51,744 bases of DNA from Lachnospiraceae bacterium (lineage in GTDB: Bacteria; Bacillota; Clostridia; Lachnospirales; Lachnospiraceae). The stretch lies in assembly GCA_017625255.1 (NCBI GenBank), contig JAGALK010000095.1:1-51744 (forward strand), in the 5' to 3' direction. This document shows positions 1 to 8,487 of the stretch, in pieces (position 1 is the first letter of the stretch; every line of letters begins with the position of its first letter). Position numbers and translations under genes: made by a program. The notes under the pieces were generated by a model. That model saw nothing but the letters and a program-made list of their open reading frames with translations, had not been told where the DNA came from and ran no database searches.

Positions 1-2
1 AT

Positions 3-296
3 ACCTGGTATACCTATATTTTAGACTATGATTTCTGGGTAACACTTGCTTGTATGGGAGATGTGTATATCATACATGAGCCGTTAAATTATTTCCGTGT
101 ACGAAATGATTCTAACACCGGTGAGGTTATGTCAGGAAGCAAAACCAATGTATATGTGGAAGAGCATATTCATTTAGTGAATAAATTTAAAGAGGAATTG
201 CATTTGTCTGATGCAGATATCAGAAGAAGTGTAATGATTCGAAAGTTCAGAAATTTTGCTGCAGGAGTATATTTGAAGCTCTTTGTAAGAAAGTAA
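3..296 (+). CDS. Glycosyltransferase family 2, C-terminal part (5' end outside window)
   Basis: The reading frame is already open at base 3, so the gene begins upstream; the first ATG inside the window (54) is not the true start. The translated end reads DYDFWVTLACMGDVY followed by a loop containing YFRVRNDSNT. This is the usual C-terminal acceptor region of GT2 (GT-A) enzymes, in which an (E/D)DYD-W motif supplies the catalytic acid region. Such enzymes transfer a sugar from a nucleotide donor on the cytoplasmic face during polysaccharide assembly. The nucleotide-binding half and the DxD motif cannot be seen. It is followed by a 99-base gap holding a promoter for rfbB, so it is the last gene of an upstream unit. 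The family is likely from the motif; donor and acceptor are unknown. Confidence 0.7.
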   Translation, partial: TWYTYILDYDFWVTLACMGDVYIIHEPLNYFRVRNDSNTGEVMSGSKTNVYVEEHIHLVNKFKEELHLSDADIRRSVMIRKFRNFAAGVYLKLFVRK

Positions 297-308
297 ATTG
301 CGCAAAAC

Positions 309-337
309 TTGTGTTTTGCTGCGTTAAGTGCTATACT
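309..337 (+). promoter_or_regulatory. Extended -10 promoter for the rfbBAC/ABC operon
   Basis: TTGTGT (309-314), a 17-base spacer and TATACT (332-337), preceded by TG one base upstream, make an extended -10 promoter. It lies between the end of the upstream glycosyltransferase and rfbB, about 60 bases before the start codon. The -35 overlaps the second arm of a small inverted repeat (GCAAAAC/GTTTTGC, 303-320). A very similar TG-C-TATAAT element starts the unit at 28709. Confidence 0.5.
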
Positions 338-395
338 GTTGTAATTATTGGAAGACAACAAAGAAACAGAAAGAAAAAAAGGAGGATACTAGGCA

Positions 396-1478
396 ATGAG
401 AACTTACTTAGTAACAGGTGGAGCAGGATTTATCGGATCTAACTATATCCATTATATGTTCCGCAAATATGACAATGAAATTCGCATTATCAATGTGGAT
501 GTATTGACTTATGCAGGCAATTTGGAAAATTTAAAAGACATCGAGGATAGAGACAATTATACATTCGTGAGAGCAGATATTACAGATAAAGAAGCTATCA
601 TGAAGATTTTTGAAGAAAATGACATTGACCGCGTTGTACATTTTGCAGCAGAAAGTCATGTAGACAGAAGTATCAAAAATCCGGAAGTATTTGTTAAGAC
701 AAATGTACTTGGTACAGCAGTTATGTTAAACTGTGCAAAAGCAGCATGGGAATTACCGGATGGAACATTCAAAGAAGGTAAGAAATTCCTTCATGTATCC
801 ACAGACGAGGTATATGGTTCTTTAGAGGATGATGGAAGCTATTTCTATGAGACTACTCCATACGATCCACATAGTCCATATTCTGCAAGCAAGGCATCCT
901 CTGATTTCCTTGTAAAGGCGTATATTGACACTTACAAATTCCCGGCAAACATTACAAACTGCTCTAACAACTACGGACCATACCAGTTCCCGGAGAAGCT
1001 GATTCCGCTTATTATCAATAATGCATTACATGGTAAGAAGCTTCCGGTATACGGAGATGGAAAGAATGTTCGTGACTGGTTATATGTTGATGACCATGCA
1101 AAGGGAATCGATATGGTACAGGAAAACGGCCGTCTTGGCGAAACCTACAATATCGGTGGACACAACGAAAAACAGAACATCGAAATCATCAATATTATCA
1201 TCGAAACACTCTTAGAGATGCTGCCAGAGGATGATGAGAGAAGAAAATTAGTAAGCAAGGATTTAATCACCTATGTAGAAGACCGTAAAGGTCATGATAG
1301 AAGATATGCTATTGCACCGGACAAAATCAAAGCTGAAATTGGCTGGGAACCGGAGACTATGTTCAAAGAGGGTATCAAGAAAACCATCGCATGGTTCTTT
1401 GAAAACGAAGAATGGATGGAAAATGTTACCAGTGGTGATTATCAGAAATACTACGAAGATATGTACAAAAATAAATAA
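396..1478 (+). CDS. rfbB: dTDP-glucose 4,6-dehydratase
   Basis: Converts dTDP-glucose to dTDP-4-keto-6-deoxyglucose, the branch point for dTDP-rhamnose and dTDP-amino sugars; cytoplasmic. The 360-residue protein is full length. It has the Rossmann motif GGAGFIGSN (8-16), the active-site STDEVYG (145-151, with the catalytic Asp/Glu pair) and YSASK (162-166), all standard for extended SDR dehydratases of the RmlB type. GGAGG lies 10 bases before the ATG. It is followed by rfbA and rfbC in the order B-A-C; the usual fourth gene, rfbD, is not in the window. Downstream genes at 30236-33200 and 37135 would also use its product. The family assignment is firm. Confidence 0.95.
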   Translation: MRTYLVTGGAGFIGSNYIHYMFRKYDNEIRIINVDVLTYAGNLENLKDIEDRDNYTFVRADITDKEAIMKIFEENDIDRVVHFAAESHVDRSIKNPEVFVKTNVLGTAVMLNCAKAAWELPDGTFKEGKKFLHVSTDEVYGSLEDDGSYFYETTPYDPHSPYSASKASSDFLVKAYIDTYKFPANITNCSNNYGPYQFPEKLIPLIINNALHGKKLPVYGDGKNVRDWLYVDDHAKGIDMVQENGRLGETYNIGGHNEKQNIEIINIIIETLLEMLPEDDERRKLVSKDLITYVEDRKGHDRRYAIAPDKIKAEIGWEPETMFKEGIKKTIAWFFENEEWMENVTSGDYQKYYEDMYKNK

Positions 1479-1488
1479 AAATTAACAT

Positions 1489-1534
1489 AGAAAGAAGGGT
1501 TATCGGGAGTAAAACACAGATAAGCCTTCTTTCT
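1489..1534 (+). repeat. Long imperfect inverted repeat between rfbB and rfbA
   Basis: Arms 1489-1504 and 1519-1534 pair over 16 bases with one mismatch (AGAAAGAAGGGTTATC against GATAAGCCTTCTTTCT), with a 14-base loop. The 3' arm ends in TTCTTTCTT rather than a clean T-run, so it is not a textbook terminator. It could be a partial terminator, an mRNA processing site or a stabilising hairpin that sets rfbB apart from rfbA. The rfbA ribosome site (AGGAGG) lies about 40 bases downstream and is not in the stem. Confidence 0.45.
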
Positions 1535-1587
1535 TGCGGCATGGAAAACCATAAAAGAACTCTAAATTCAGATTAGGAGGAATTAAT

Positions 1588-2466
1588 ATGAAGGGAATTA
1601 TTTTAGCAGGCGGTTCAGGTACCCGTCTTTATCCATTGACAAAAGCAATCAGCAAGCAGATTATGCCGGTATATGATAAGCCAATGATTTATTATCCGTT
1701 ATCTACTTTAATGTTAGCAGGTATTCGTGAGGTTTTGATCATTTCTACTCCAAGAGATTTGCCGGTATTTAAGGATTTATTAGGAACAGGTGAGCAGCTT
1801 GGTATGCGTTTTGAATATGCCGTTCAGGAAGAACCAAGAGGACTTGCAGATGCATTTATCATCGGTGAAGAGTTTATCGGCAAAGATGCTGTAGCCCTTG
1901 TATTAGGGGATAATATTTTCTATGGACAGAGCTTTTCTAAGGTGCTTAGAAGTGCGGCTGAGCGTGTAGAAAAAGAAGGCGGTGCAACCATCTTTGGCTA
2001 TTATGTAAGAGATCCAAGAGAATATGGTGTAGTAGAATTTGATGAAAATGGCAAGGCTTTATCCATCGAAGAAAAACCGGAAAATCCAAAATCCAACTAT
2101 GCGGTACCGGGACTTTACTTCTATGATAACGATGTCGTAGAGATTGCAAAAAATGTAAAACCATCCGCAAGAGGAGAAATCGAAATTACCAGTGTGAATA
2201 ACGAATATTTAGACAGAGGAACATTGTCTGTAGAAACCTTAGGCCGTGGCTTTGCGTGGTTAGATACAGGAAATCACGATATGCTTCTTGCAGCAGCAGA
2301 TTTTGTTTCTGCATTCCAGAAAAGACAGGGATTATATATTTCCTGTATTGAAGAGATTGCTTACAAACGCGGATTTATTGACAAAGAGCAGTTAGTTGAA
2401 TTGGCACAGCCATTATTAAAAACCGAATATGGTCAGTACTTAATGGAAATTGCAGAAGGTTTGTAG
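1588..2466 (+). CDS. rfbA: Glucose-1-phosphate thymidylyltransferase
   Basis: Makes dTDP-glucose from glucose-1-phosphate and dTTP, the step before RfbB. The 292-residue protein has the nucleotidyltransferase signature GGSGTRLYP (8-16), followed by [15 protein letters not shown], and later [12 protein letters not shown] and a C-terminal WLDTG element. These are all hallmarks of short-type RmlA enzymes and match their usual length of about 290 residues. A strong AGGAGG site precedes the ATG by 7-8 bases. It sits between rfbB and rfbC in one transcription unit. The assignment is firm. Which dTDP-sugar it serves depends on the downstream branches (rhamnose through rfbC, 3-amino and 4-amino sugars through genes beyond 30 kb). 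Confidence 0.95.
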   Translation: MKGIILAGGSGTRLYPLTKAISKQIMPVYDKPMIYYPLSTLMLAGIREVLIISTPRDLPVFKDLLGTGEQLGMRFEYAVQEEPRGLADAFIIGEEFIGKDAVALVLGDNIFYGQSFSKVLRSAAERVEKEGGATIFGYYVRDPREYGVVEFDENGKALSIEEKPENPKSNYAVPGLYFYDNDVVEIAKNVKPSARGEIEITSVNNEYLDRGTLSVETLGRGFAWLDTGNHDMLLAAADFVSAFQKRQGLYISCIEEIAYKRGFIDKEQLVELAQPLLKTEYGQYLMEIAEGL

Positions 2467-2494
2467 AATTATAATTAAAAGTGAGGAATAAAAA

Positions 2495-3067
2495 ATGGGA
2501 AAAATTACAGTGACAAGTGACTGCAACGGTATTGCAGGCTTAAAGGTTATAGAGCCAAGCGTATTCGGTGACGAGCGTGGATATTTTATGGAAACCTACA
2601 ACTACAATGATTTTAAAGAAGCAGGAATCGACTGTGAATTTGTACAGGATAATCAGTCTGCATCCAAAAAAGGTGTTCTTCGCGGATTGCACTTCCAGAT
2701 TAATTATCCACAGGACAAGCTGGTTCGTGTAGTAAATGGAGAAGTATTTGATGTAGCTGTGGACTTAAGAGAAGGTTCTGAAACCTTTGGTAAATGGTAT
2801 GGTGTTGTATTGTCTGCGGAGAATAAAAAGCAGTTCTTTATTCCAAAGGGATTTGCTCATGGATTTGTAGTATTGAGTGATTATGCAGAATTCTGCTATA
2901 AAGTAACCGATTTTTATCATCCAAATGATGAAGGCGGTTTATTATGGAAAGATCCTGAAATCGGTGTGGAATGGCCAATGCCGGAAGGAATGACAGAAGC
3001 AGACCTTACTTTATCTGAAAAAGATATGGCATGGGGCGGTATAAAAGAGTATATTCAGAATAAATAA
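2495..3067 (+). CDS. rfbC: dTDP-4-dehydrorhamnose 3,5-epimerase
   Basis: Epimerises dTDP-4-keto-6-deoxyglucose at C3 and C5 to dTDP-4-keto-L-rhamnose. The 190-residue cupin contains the RmlC signature LRGLHFQ (62-68) with catalytic His66, then KLVRVVNGEVFDVAVDLR, FIPKGFAHGF and FCYKVTDFYHP, which carries the catalytic Tyr. It is 28 bases after rfbA and 10 bases before the ABC permease, so it is co-transcribed with both. The reductase RfbD that completes rhamnose synthesis is absent here; neither SDR in the window (15670, 24796) looks like RfbD. The upstream, unseen part of the cluster is the obvious place for it. Confidence 0.94.
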   Translation: MGKITVTSDCNGIAGLKVIEPSVFGDERGYFMETYNYNDFKEAGIDCEFVQDNQSASKKGVLRGLHFQINYPQDKLVRVVNGEVFDVAVDLREGSETFGKWYGVVLSAENKKQFFIPKGFAHGFVVLSDYAEFCYKVTDFYHPNDEGGLLWKDPEIGVEWPMPEGMTEADLTLSEKDMAWGGIKEYIQNK

Positions 3068-3077
3068 GAGGATTTTT

Positions 3078-3914
3078 ATGACAGTATCAAAGAAAAAGAA
3101 TCAGGGATTGTCATTGGCGGGGATTTATGAAAGCAGAAAGCTTATTTCCCGCCTTTCTGTCAATGATTTTAAAACAAAATTTGCCGGTTCTTATCTGGGA
3201 ATTATCTGGGCTTTTGTACAGCCGGTCATTACCATTTTGGTATACTGGTTTGTATTTGAAAAGGGCTTTAAACCGGCGGCTATCAGCAATGCGGCAGGAG
3301 CTGAGGTTCCCTATGTATTATGGCTGATTGCAGGAATGGTGCCGTGGTTTTTCTTTAGTGATGCCCTAAGCGGAGGAACCCGTGCGTTATTAGATTATAC
3401 CTATCTGGTAAAAAAAGTGGTTTTTCAGATTGATATTTTACCGATTGTAAAGATTATATCCGCAGTGTTTGTACATCTGTTCTTTTTGGCGTTTGCCATT
3501 GTATTGTATGCGGTATATGGCTATACACCGGATTTTTATACATTGCAGGTAATCTATTATACCTTTTGTATGTTGATTCTGTTATTGGGACTTACCTATC
3601 TGACAAGTGCAGTTGTGGTATTTTTCCGTGATTTGAATCAGGTAATTAATATTGTGTTACAGGTAGGTGTTTGGGTGACACCAATTATGTGGAATATGGA
3701 TACCATGGATATTAGTCCGGTTTTGAAAAATATATTAAAGCTGAATCCGTTGTATTATATTGTACAGGGATATAGAGATGCATTTATTAACAAGGTGGCT
3801 TTTTGGGAACGGTTAGAGCTTAGTATTTATTTCTGGTGCTTTACATTGGTGTTTCTGTTCTTAGGAAGTCATGTTTTTAAGAAACTGCGAATGCATTTTG
3901 CGGATGTTTTATAG
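3078..3914 (+). CDS. Polysaccharide ABC exporter, permease subunit 1 (Wzm/TagG type)
   Basis: Integral membrane subunit that, as a dimer with the ATPase encoded next, moves an undecaprenyl-linked glycan across the cytoplasmic membrane. The 278-residue sequence has the ABC-2 polysaccharide-export layout. An amphipathic N-terminus (SRLSVNDFKTKFAGSYLG) is followed by LGIIWAFVQP, about six hydrophobic segments, the conserved VVFFRDLNQV re-entrant region, WVTPIMWNM and a final NPLYYIVQGYRD segment before the last helix. It begins 10 bases after rfbC and ends 15 bases before the ATPase. It is one of three such pairs in the window. It differs from the permeases at 11378 and 28709 by carrying a longer first periplasmic loop (PAAISNAAGAEVPYV). 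Confidence 0.9.
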   Translation: MTVSKKKNQGLSLAGIYESRKLISRLSVNDFKTKFAGSYLGIIWAFVQPVITILVYWFVFEKGFKPAAISNAAGAEVPYVLWLIAGMVPWFFFSDALSGGTRALLDYTYLVKKVVFQIDILPIVKIISAVFVHLFFLAFAIVLYAVYGYTPDFYTLQVIYYTFCMLILLLGLTYLTSAVVVFFRDLNQVINIVLQVGVWVTPIMWNMDTMDISPVLKNILKLNPLYYIVQGYRDAFINKVAFWERLELSIYFWCFTLVFLFLGSHVFKKLRMHFADVL

Positions 3915-3929
3915 GAAAGGTATAAATTC

Positions 3930-5189
3930 ATGAGCGATATTGCAATTAAGGTTGATAAAGTAAGTAAGGTTTACCATCTCTATGCCAGACAAAGAGATCG
4001 TTTAAAGGATGCGTTAAACCTGACAAAAAAGAAATGCTATCAGGAGCATTTTGCGTTAGATCAACTGGATTTTGAAATAAAAAAAGGTGAAACTGTTGGA
4101 ATTATCGGAACAAATGGCTCCGGTAAATCCACAATTTTAAAAATTATAACCGGTGTATTAAATCCTACAGATGGAGAAGTTACCGTAAATGGAAGAATTT
4201 CTGCATTGTTAGAGCTTGGTGCAGGCTTTAATATGGAATACACAGGTATTGAAAATGTCTATCTTAATGGAACTATGATTGGTTTTACAAAGGAGGAGAT
4301 TGATGAGCGTCTGCAGGATATTTTGGATTTTGCAGATATTGGAGATTTTGTCAATCAGCCGGTGAAAACCTATTCCTCCGGTATGTTTGTCCGCTTAGCT
4401 TTTGCGGTGGCAATTAATATAGACCCGGAGATACTGATTGTGGATGAAGCGCTTTCTGTGGGAGATGTATTCTTCCAGTCGAAGTGTTATCATAAATTTG
4501 AAGAATTCAAAAAAATGGGCAAGACTATTCTCTTTGTGAGTCATGATTTAGGCAGTATCACAAAATACTGCGACAGGGCGATTCTTTTAAATAAGGGACA
4601 TAAGCTTTTTGAGGGAACACCAAAGGAAGCGGTGGATATGTATAAAAGAGTTCTTGTAAATCAGGTGGATGATGAGGAAAATGGCAAAAGTGTCTGGGAA
4701 AGAGGAGAAGATACTACCCTTTGGCGCAGTACTCTGCCAATCAATCCGGAGGTTTTAGAATATGGCAGCAAAAAAGCGGAAATTATTGATTTTGCTTTTT
4801 TGGATGACAAGGGAAGAGTTACGAATGTAATTGAAAAAGGCTCTGAAATGACTGTAAAAATGAAGGTTTTATTCCATGAAGATATTGCAGAGCCGATTTT
4901 TGCCTTTTCCTTTAAAAATCTGTTAGGTATTGAGCTTTGCGGAACAAATACCATGTTTGAAAAAATTGAAGTCACTCCTAAAAAAGCAGGAGATGTACAG
5001 GTTATTTCTTTCAAGCAAAAGATGGATTTACAGGGAGCAGAATATCTGCTTTCCTTAGGGTGTACCGGTTATCCTCATGGAGAATTTACGGTATATCACA
5101 GATTATATGATGTGTGTAATCTAACGGTGGTTTCGACTAAGAATACCGTAGGTTATTATGATATGAATACGCAGATTACAGTAGAGTAA
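3930..5189 (+). CDS. Polysaccharide ABC exporter ATPase with C-terminal carbohydrate-binding domain (Wzt type)
   Basis: Nucleotide-binding subunit for the exporter at 3078. Residues 1-240 are an ABC domain: Walker A GTNGSGKST (60-68), signature YSSGM (148-152), Walker B ILIVDE (168-173) and H-loop His205. Unlike the two other exporter ATPases in this window (282 and 242 residues), this 419-residue protein has an extra domain of about 170 residues. That domain runs from about 250 and contains predicted beta strands (SEMTVKMKVLF, IFAFSFKN, YLLSLGC, FTVYHRLYD). Length and position match the Wzt C-terminal domain, which in Gram-negative O9a/O8-type systems recognises the capped non-reducing end of the glycan. 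The next gene is a WbdD-like capping candidate, which supports that reading. Confidence 0.9.
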   Translation: MSDIAIKVDKVSKVYHLYARQRDRLKDALNLTKKKCYQEHFALDQLDFEIKKGETVGIIGTNGSGKSTILKIITGVLNPTDGEVTVNGRISALLELGAGFNMEYTGIENVYLNGTMIGFTKEEIDERLQDILDFADIGDFVNQPVKTYSSGMFVRLAFAVAINIDPEILIVDEALSVGDVFFQSKCYHKFEEFKKMGKTILFVSHDLGSITKYCDRAILLNKGHKLFEGTPKEAVDMYKRVLVNQVDDEENGKSVWERGEDTTLWRSTLPINPEVLEYGSKKAEIIDFAFLDDKGRVTNVIEKGSEMTVKMKVLFHEDIAEPIFAFSFKNLLGIELCGTNTMFEKIEVTPKKAGDVQVISFKQKMDLQGAEYLLSLGCTGYPHGEFTVYHRLYDVCNLTVVSTKNTVGYYDMNTQITVE

Positions 5190-5211
5190 TGCAAAATAAG
5201 CGAGGTTTGTT

Positions 5212-7089
5212 ATGGCAGAAGTGTTTGAAACATCCTATTTAAGAGGAAATAGTATTGCATGGCTTCCAATTCAATCAAAGGATAGTGTGCTTTATCTTGG
5301 GAATTGTGAAGATATGGCGGCAAAAAAGTTAATAGAGATGTCAAACCGTGTAGATTGTGTGGATAACTTTGAAAAAATCGCAGAATATGGTGCATATGAT
5401 TATGTCATTAGTTTAGGTGAAGCGGACAAAAAAGTTATAGCATGTCTTTCTGGTCATGTAAAAGAAACGGGTAAGCTGGTTGTAGCCGCAGAAAATGCCT
5501 ATGGACTAAAGTATTTAGCAGGAGTTAAGGATATTGGCTCAAAGGAATATTTTGGAGCAGTGGAGGCATTAGAAGGCTCAAAGGGCTATACCAGAGAGGA
5601 ATTACAGCTGGCATTTCAGACGGCAGGCTTTAGAAAAATATGCTTTTACTATCCATTTCCGGATTATCAGTTTACCATGAGTCTGTATTCGGATGACTAT
5701 TTGCCAAAACAGGGAGAACTTATAGATCAGATTGGCAATTTTGATGCAGAGCGTTTGATTTTATTTGATGAAACAAAAGCAATGGATGCAGTGGTTGCCA
5801 GAGGCAAATTCAAAGAGTTTTCCAATTCATATCTGGTGGTGGCAGGAAAAACAGAAGCAGAACCGATTGTAAATGAAGCAGGAGAAACGATATCCTATGT
5901 GAAGTTTTCTAATGACAGGGGTAAGGAGCATAATATCCGCACCTATATCACAAAATCCTCTGATGGAAAAAGACATTTGCTGAAAATAGCAGATAATCCT
6001 CAGGCTAAAAATCAGATTGCAAATCTGGCAAAAACAGCGGATGTGCTTGAAAAACTCTATGAAAACAGCAGATTGTCTGTAAATAAGTGTCAGATAAGGT
6101 CAGATGGCGCAGAGCTTGAATTCCTCAAAGGGCATACTATGGAAGAGGAATTAGATATGCTTTTAGAGCAGGGAAAATGCGAAGAAGCTATGGCCAAAAT
6201 GGCACAGGTGTTTGAAGAAATCCGTTCCTGTAAAAACATGCAGGAATTTAAGATATGCGAAGCATTTCAGGAGGTATTTGGTAAGCAGCAGCTTCCAGAG
6301 GGACTTATGGCAGTTCCGGTGGGAGATATTGATATGATTATGCCCAATATTTTAGTGGGTGAAGATGGCAAATGGACGGTGATTGATTATGAGTGGTCAT
6401 TTCATTTTCCAATCCCGGTGAATTTTATTTTATACAGGGCAATCCGTTATTATGCAGATACAACGGCAGCCCGCAGAGTGTTAGATATAGAAAGGCTTTA
6501 TGCAAAGGCAAAAATTACAGCGCAGGAAGTTAGTGTGTATGCAGCTATGGAAGAGGCTTTTCAGTCCTATGTGCTAAATGGTCATGTACCTTTGCGGCAA
6601 TTGTATAAAGAAACCGGTAAACCGGCATACCACATCAGCAGTCTTATGCATATAAAGAATGAGCTTGAGCATACAAGGATGATGCAGGTATATTTTGACA
6701 GAGGAAATGGTACAAGGGAAGAGGATTGTATCAATTTTCACAGTAAATCCTTAGATGGAGAATTTCACTTAGAGATTCCGGTGGATGAGGATGTTATTGC
6801 AGTGCGCATTGATCCGGCAGCGCAGGCGTGTACGGCAGATATTGACAGACTTTGCTTTGCTTCCTCAAAGGCGAATATTGTGGAATTTTACGGACCGGTG
6901 CATAAGGTGAGTGATCGCATTTATCTGTTCGAGAGCGAGGATCCGTATCTTTTGATTACAGATATGCCTGAGGGTGAACGAAAGCTATTTGTGGATATGC
7001 GGGTAGAAACTATGAGTCTTGCAGCAGCAGAGTTGATTTCTCCGAAAATTGATTTAAAATACAGAGTGAAAAAAATGCTGAAGAAGTAG
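5212..7089 (+). CDS. Methyltransferase-kinase fusion, WbdD-like chain-terminator candidate
   Basis: A 625-residue multidomain protein. Residues 20-165 resemble a class I SAM methyltransferase: a degenerate first strand (VLYLGNCEDM), then KLVVAAENAYGLKYL, GYTREELQLAFQTAGF and FYYPFPDYQFTMSLYSDDY, the usual C-terminal part of glycan and cap methyltransferases. Residues 235-420 look like a small-molecule kinase: a lysine-containing strand (HLLKIA, 255-260), a catalytic-loop equivalent GDIDMIMPNIL (371-381) with Asp and Asn, and a metal-binding IDYEW (391-395) in place of DFG. The last 150 residues are beta-rich and unassigned. WbdD in E. coli O9a has the same methyltransferase-then-kinase order and sits beside Wzm/Wzt. 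It probably caps the exported chain. The domain calls are moderate and the function is inferred from order and context. Confidence 0.65.
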   Translation: MAEVFETSYLRGNSIAWLPIQSKDSVLYLGNCEDMAAKKLIEMSNRVDCVDNFEKIAEYGAYDYVISLGEADKKVIACLSGHVKETGKLVVAAENAYGLKYLAGVKDIGSKEYFGAVEALEGSKGYTREELQLAFQTAGFRKICFYYPFPDYQFTMSLYSDDYLPKQGELIDQIGNFDAERLILFDETKAMDAVVARGKFKEFSNSYLVVAGKTEAEPIVNEAGETISYVKFSNDRGKEHNIRTYITKSSDGKRHLLKIADNPQAKNQIANLAKTADVLEKLYENSRLSVNKCQIRSDGAELEFLKGHTMEEELDMLLEQGKCEEAMAKMAQVFEEIRSCKNMQEFKICEAFQEVFGKQQLPEGLMAVPVGDIDMIMPNILVGEDGKWTVIDYEWSFHFPIPVNFILYRAIRYYADTTAARRVLDIERLYAKAKITAQEVSVYAAMEEAFQSYVLNGHVPLRQLYKETGKPAYHISSLMHIKNELEHTRMMQVYFDRGNGTREEDCINFHSKSLDGEFHLEIPVDEDVIAVRIDPAAQACTADIDRLCFASSKANIVEFYGPVHKVSDRIYLFESEDPYLLITDMPEGERKLFVDMRVETMSLAAAELISPKIDLKYRVKKMLKK

Positions 7090-7098
7090 AGGTGTGCT

Positions 7099-8466
7099 AT
7101 GAAAGTATCATCATCATTAAAAACGAAACGAATGATTATGTTCTGGGCGAAGCTGTTTGTCGTGCTGTTGCAGACAGGCTGCTATGCATGGTTATGGTAC
7201 AACTATTATAAGGATTTGATGCCGGTACAATACTGGAATAGAGGAAATTGGGCGATTGTGGCATTATATGCCGTATTTATTATGGTGTTTTCGAGAGCCT
7301 TTGGTGCGTTAAAGGTAGGATATTTAAAGACCTGGGATATTATGTATTCTCAGCTTTTGACGATTTTTTGTGTAAATGGCGTGACTTATTTTCAGTTACT
7401 GTTAATTCATGGTGACTGGAAATTGATGGAACAAAGTAAACCGATGGTGTTATTGTGTCTCATAGATTTTGTCATTGTTTTGATATGGGCATTGTCGATG
7501 CGCTGGATTTATGCGATTATTTATCCGCCGCATGAGATGCTCCTAATCTATGGAGATATCAGCCCGGATACTATTATTCGTAAGCTGGAATCTAGAAAGG
7601 ATAAGTACCATGTCAAAGAAAAGGTAGCCCTTAGTGCAGGCATGGATTCTATTTTAGACAAAATGCTTTTATATGATGCAGTTCTGATTGGAGATATTCC
7701 GGTACATGACAGAAATGTATTTGTAAAATATTGTTTTGAAAAAAATATCCGTTGCTATGGAATACCGAAAATTACGGATATTATGATTAGAAATTCGGAA
7801 AGTATCGATTTGTTTGACTCTCCGCTATTATTATTTAGAAATAATGGACTGACATATCGTCAGATGTTTATAAAAAGAGCAATGGATATTGTGATTTCCT
7901 TATTGGGAATTATCATTGCTTCTCCGATTATGCTTTTAATTGCTTTGTGTATAAAGCTCTATGACGGCGGTCCGGTTTTTTATCGGCAGAAACGGCAGAC
8001 TAAGGATGCAAGGGAATTTGATATCTTAAAATTCCGCAGTATGATTGTGGATTCTGAGCGGCATGGTGCGAGATTGGCAAAACAGGATGATGATCGTATT
8101 ACGCCGGTAGGAAAGGTTATCCGCAGACTGCATTTTGATGAATTGCCACAGCTTTTTAATATTTTAATGGGAGATATGGCATTTGTAGGGCCAAGACCGG
8201 AGCGAAAAGAGATTACAGAAGAGTACTCTAAGGAGCTGCCGGAGTTTCCATTCCGTTTAAAGGTCAAAGCGGGTCTTACCGGTTATGCGCAGGTATATGG
8301 GCAGTATAATACATTGCCCTATGACAAATTAAAAATGGATTTAACCTATATTACGAATTATTCTGTGTGGTTAGACATTAAGCTGATTATTTTAACGGTT
8401 AAGATTCTCTTCCAGAAGGAAAAATCCGAAGGTGTGGATAATTCACAGAAAACAGCTTTAAAATAA
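7099..8466 (+). CDS. Polytopic sugar-phosphate transferase (initiating polyprenyl phosphoglycosyltransferase)
   Basis: Starts glycan assembly by moving a sugar-1-phosphate from a nucleotide sugar to undecaprenyl phosphate on the cytoplasmic face. The 455-residue protein has the long (WcaJ/WbaP/EpsE-type) layout. There are about four N-terminal membrane helices within residues 12-135 and a Rossmann-like middle region (about 145-240). A fifth hydrophobic re-entrant helix (IVISLLGIIIASPIMLLIALC) leads into the catalytic domain with GGPVFYRQKR, FDILKFRSM, LHFDELPQLFNIL, MAFVGPRPER and AGLTGYAQV. It lies 9 bases after the WbdD-like gene. A second, short-type initiating enzyme occurs at 24141, so the locus may start two different chains. 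The sugar donor cannot be read from sequence. Confidence 0.9.
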   Translation: MKVSSSLKTKRMIMFWAKLFVVLLQTGCYAWLWYNYYKDLMPVQYWNRGNWAIVALYAVFIMVFSRAFGALKVGYLKTWDIMYSQLLTIFCVNGVTYFQLLLIHGDWKLMEQSKPMVLLCLIDFVIVLIWALSMRWIYAIIYPPHEMLLIYGDISPDTIIRKLESRKDKYHVKEKVALSAGMDSILDKMLLYDAVLIGDIPVHDRNVFVKYCFEKNIRCYGIPKITDIMIRNSESIDLFDSPLLLFRNNGLTYRQMFIKRAMDIVISLLGIIIASPIMLLIALCIKLYDGGPVFYRQKRQTKDAREFDILKFRSMIVDSERHGARLAKQDDDRITPVGKVIRRLHFDELPQLFNILMGDMAFVGPRPERKEITEEYSKELPEFPFRLKVKAGLTGYAQVYGQYNTLPYDKLKMDLTYITNYSVWLDIKLIILTVKILFQKEKSEGVDNSQKTALK

Positions 8467-8487
8467 GCGTAAGGAAATGAGGACAAT

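Noticed and set aside
300..324. Hairpin GCAAAAC/GTTTTGC as a terminator after the first gene
   Set aside because: No T-run follows and the second arm overlaps the -35 of the rfbB promoter, so it is not counted as a terminator.
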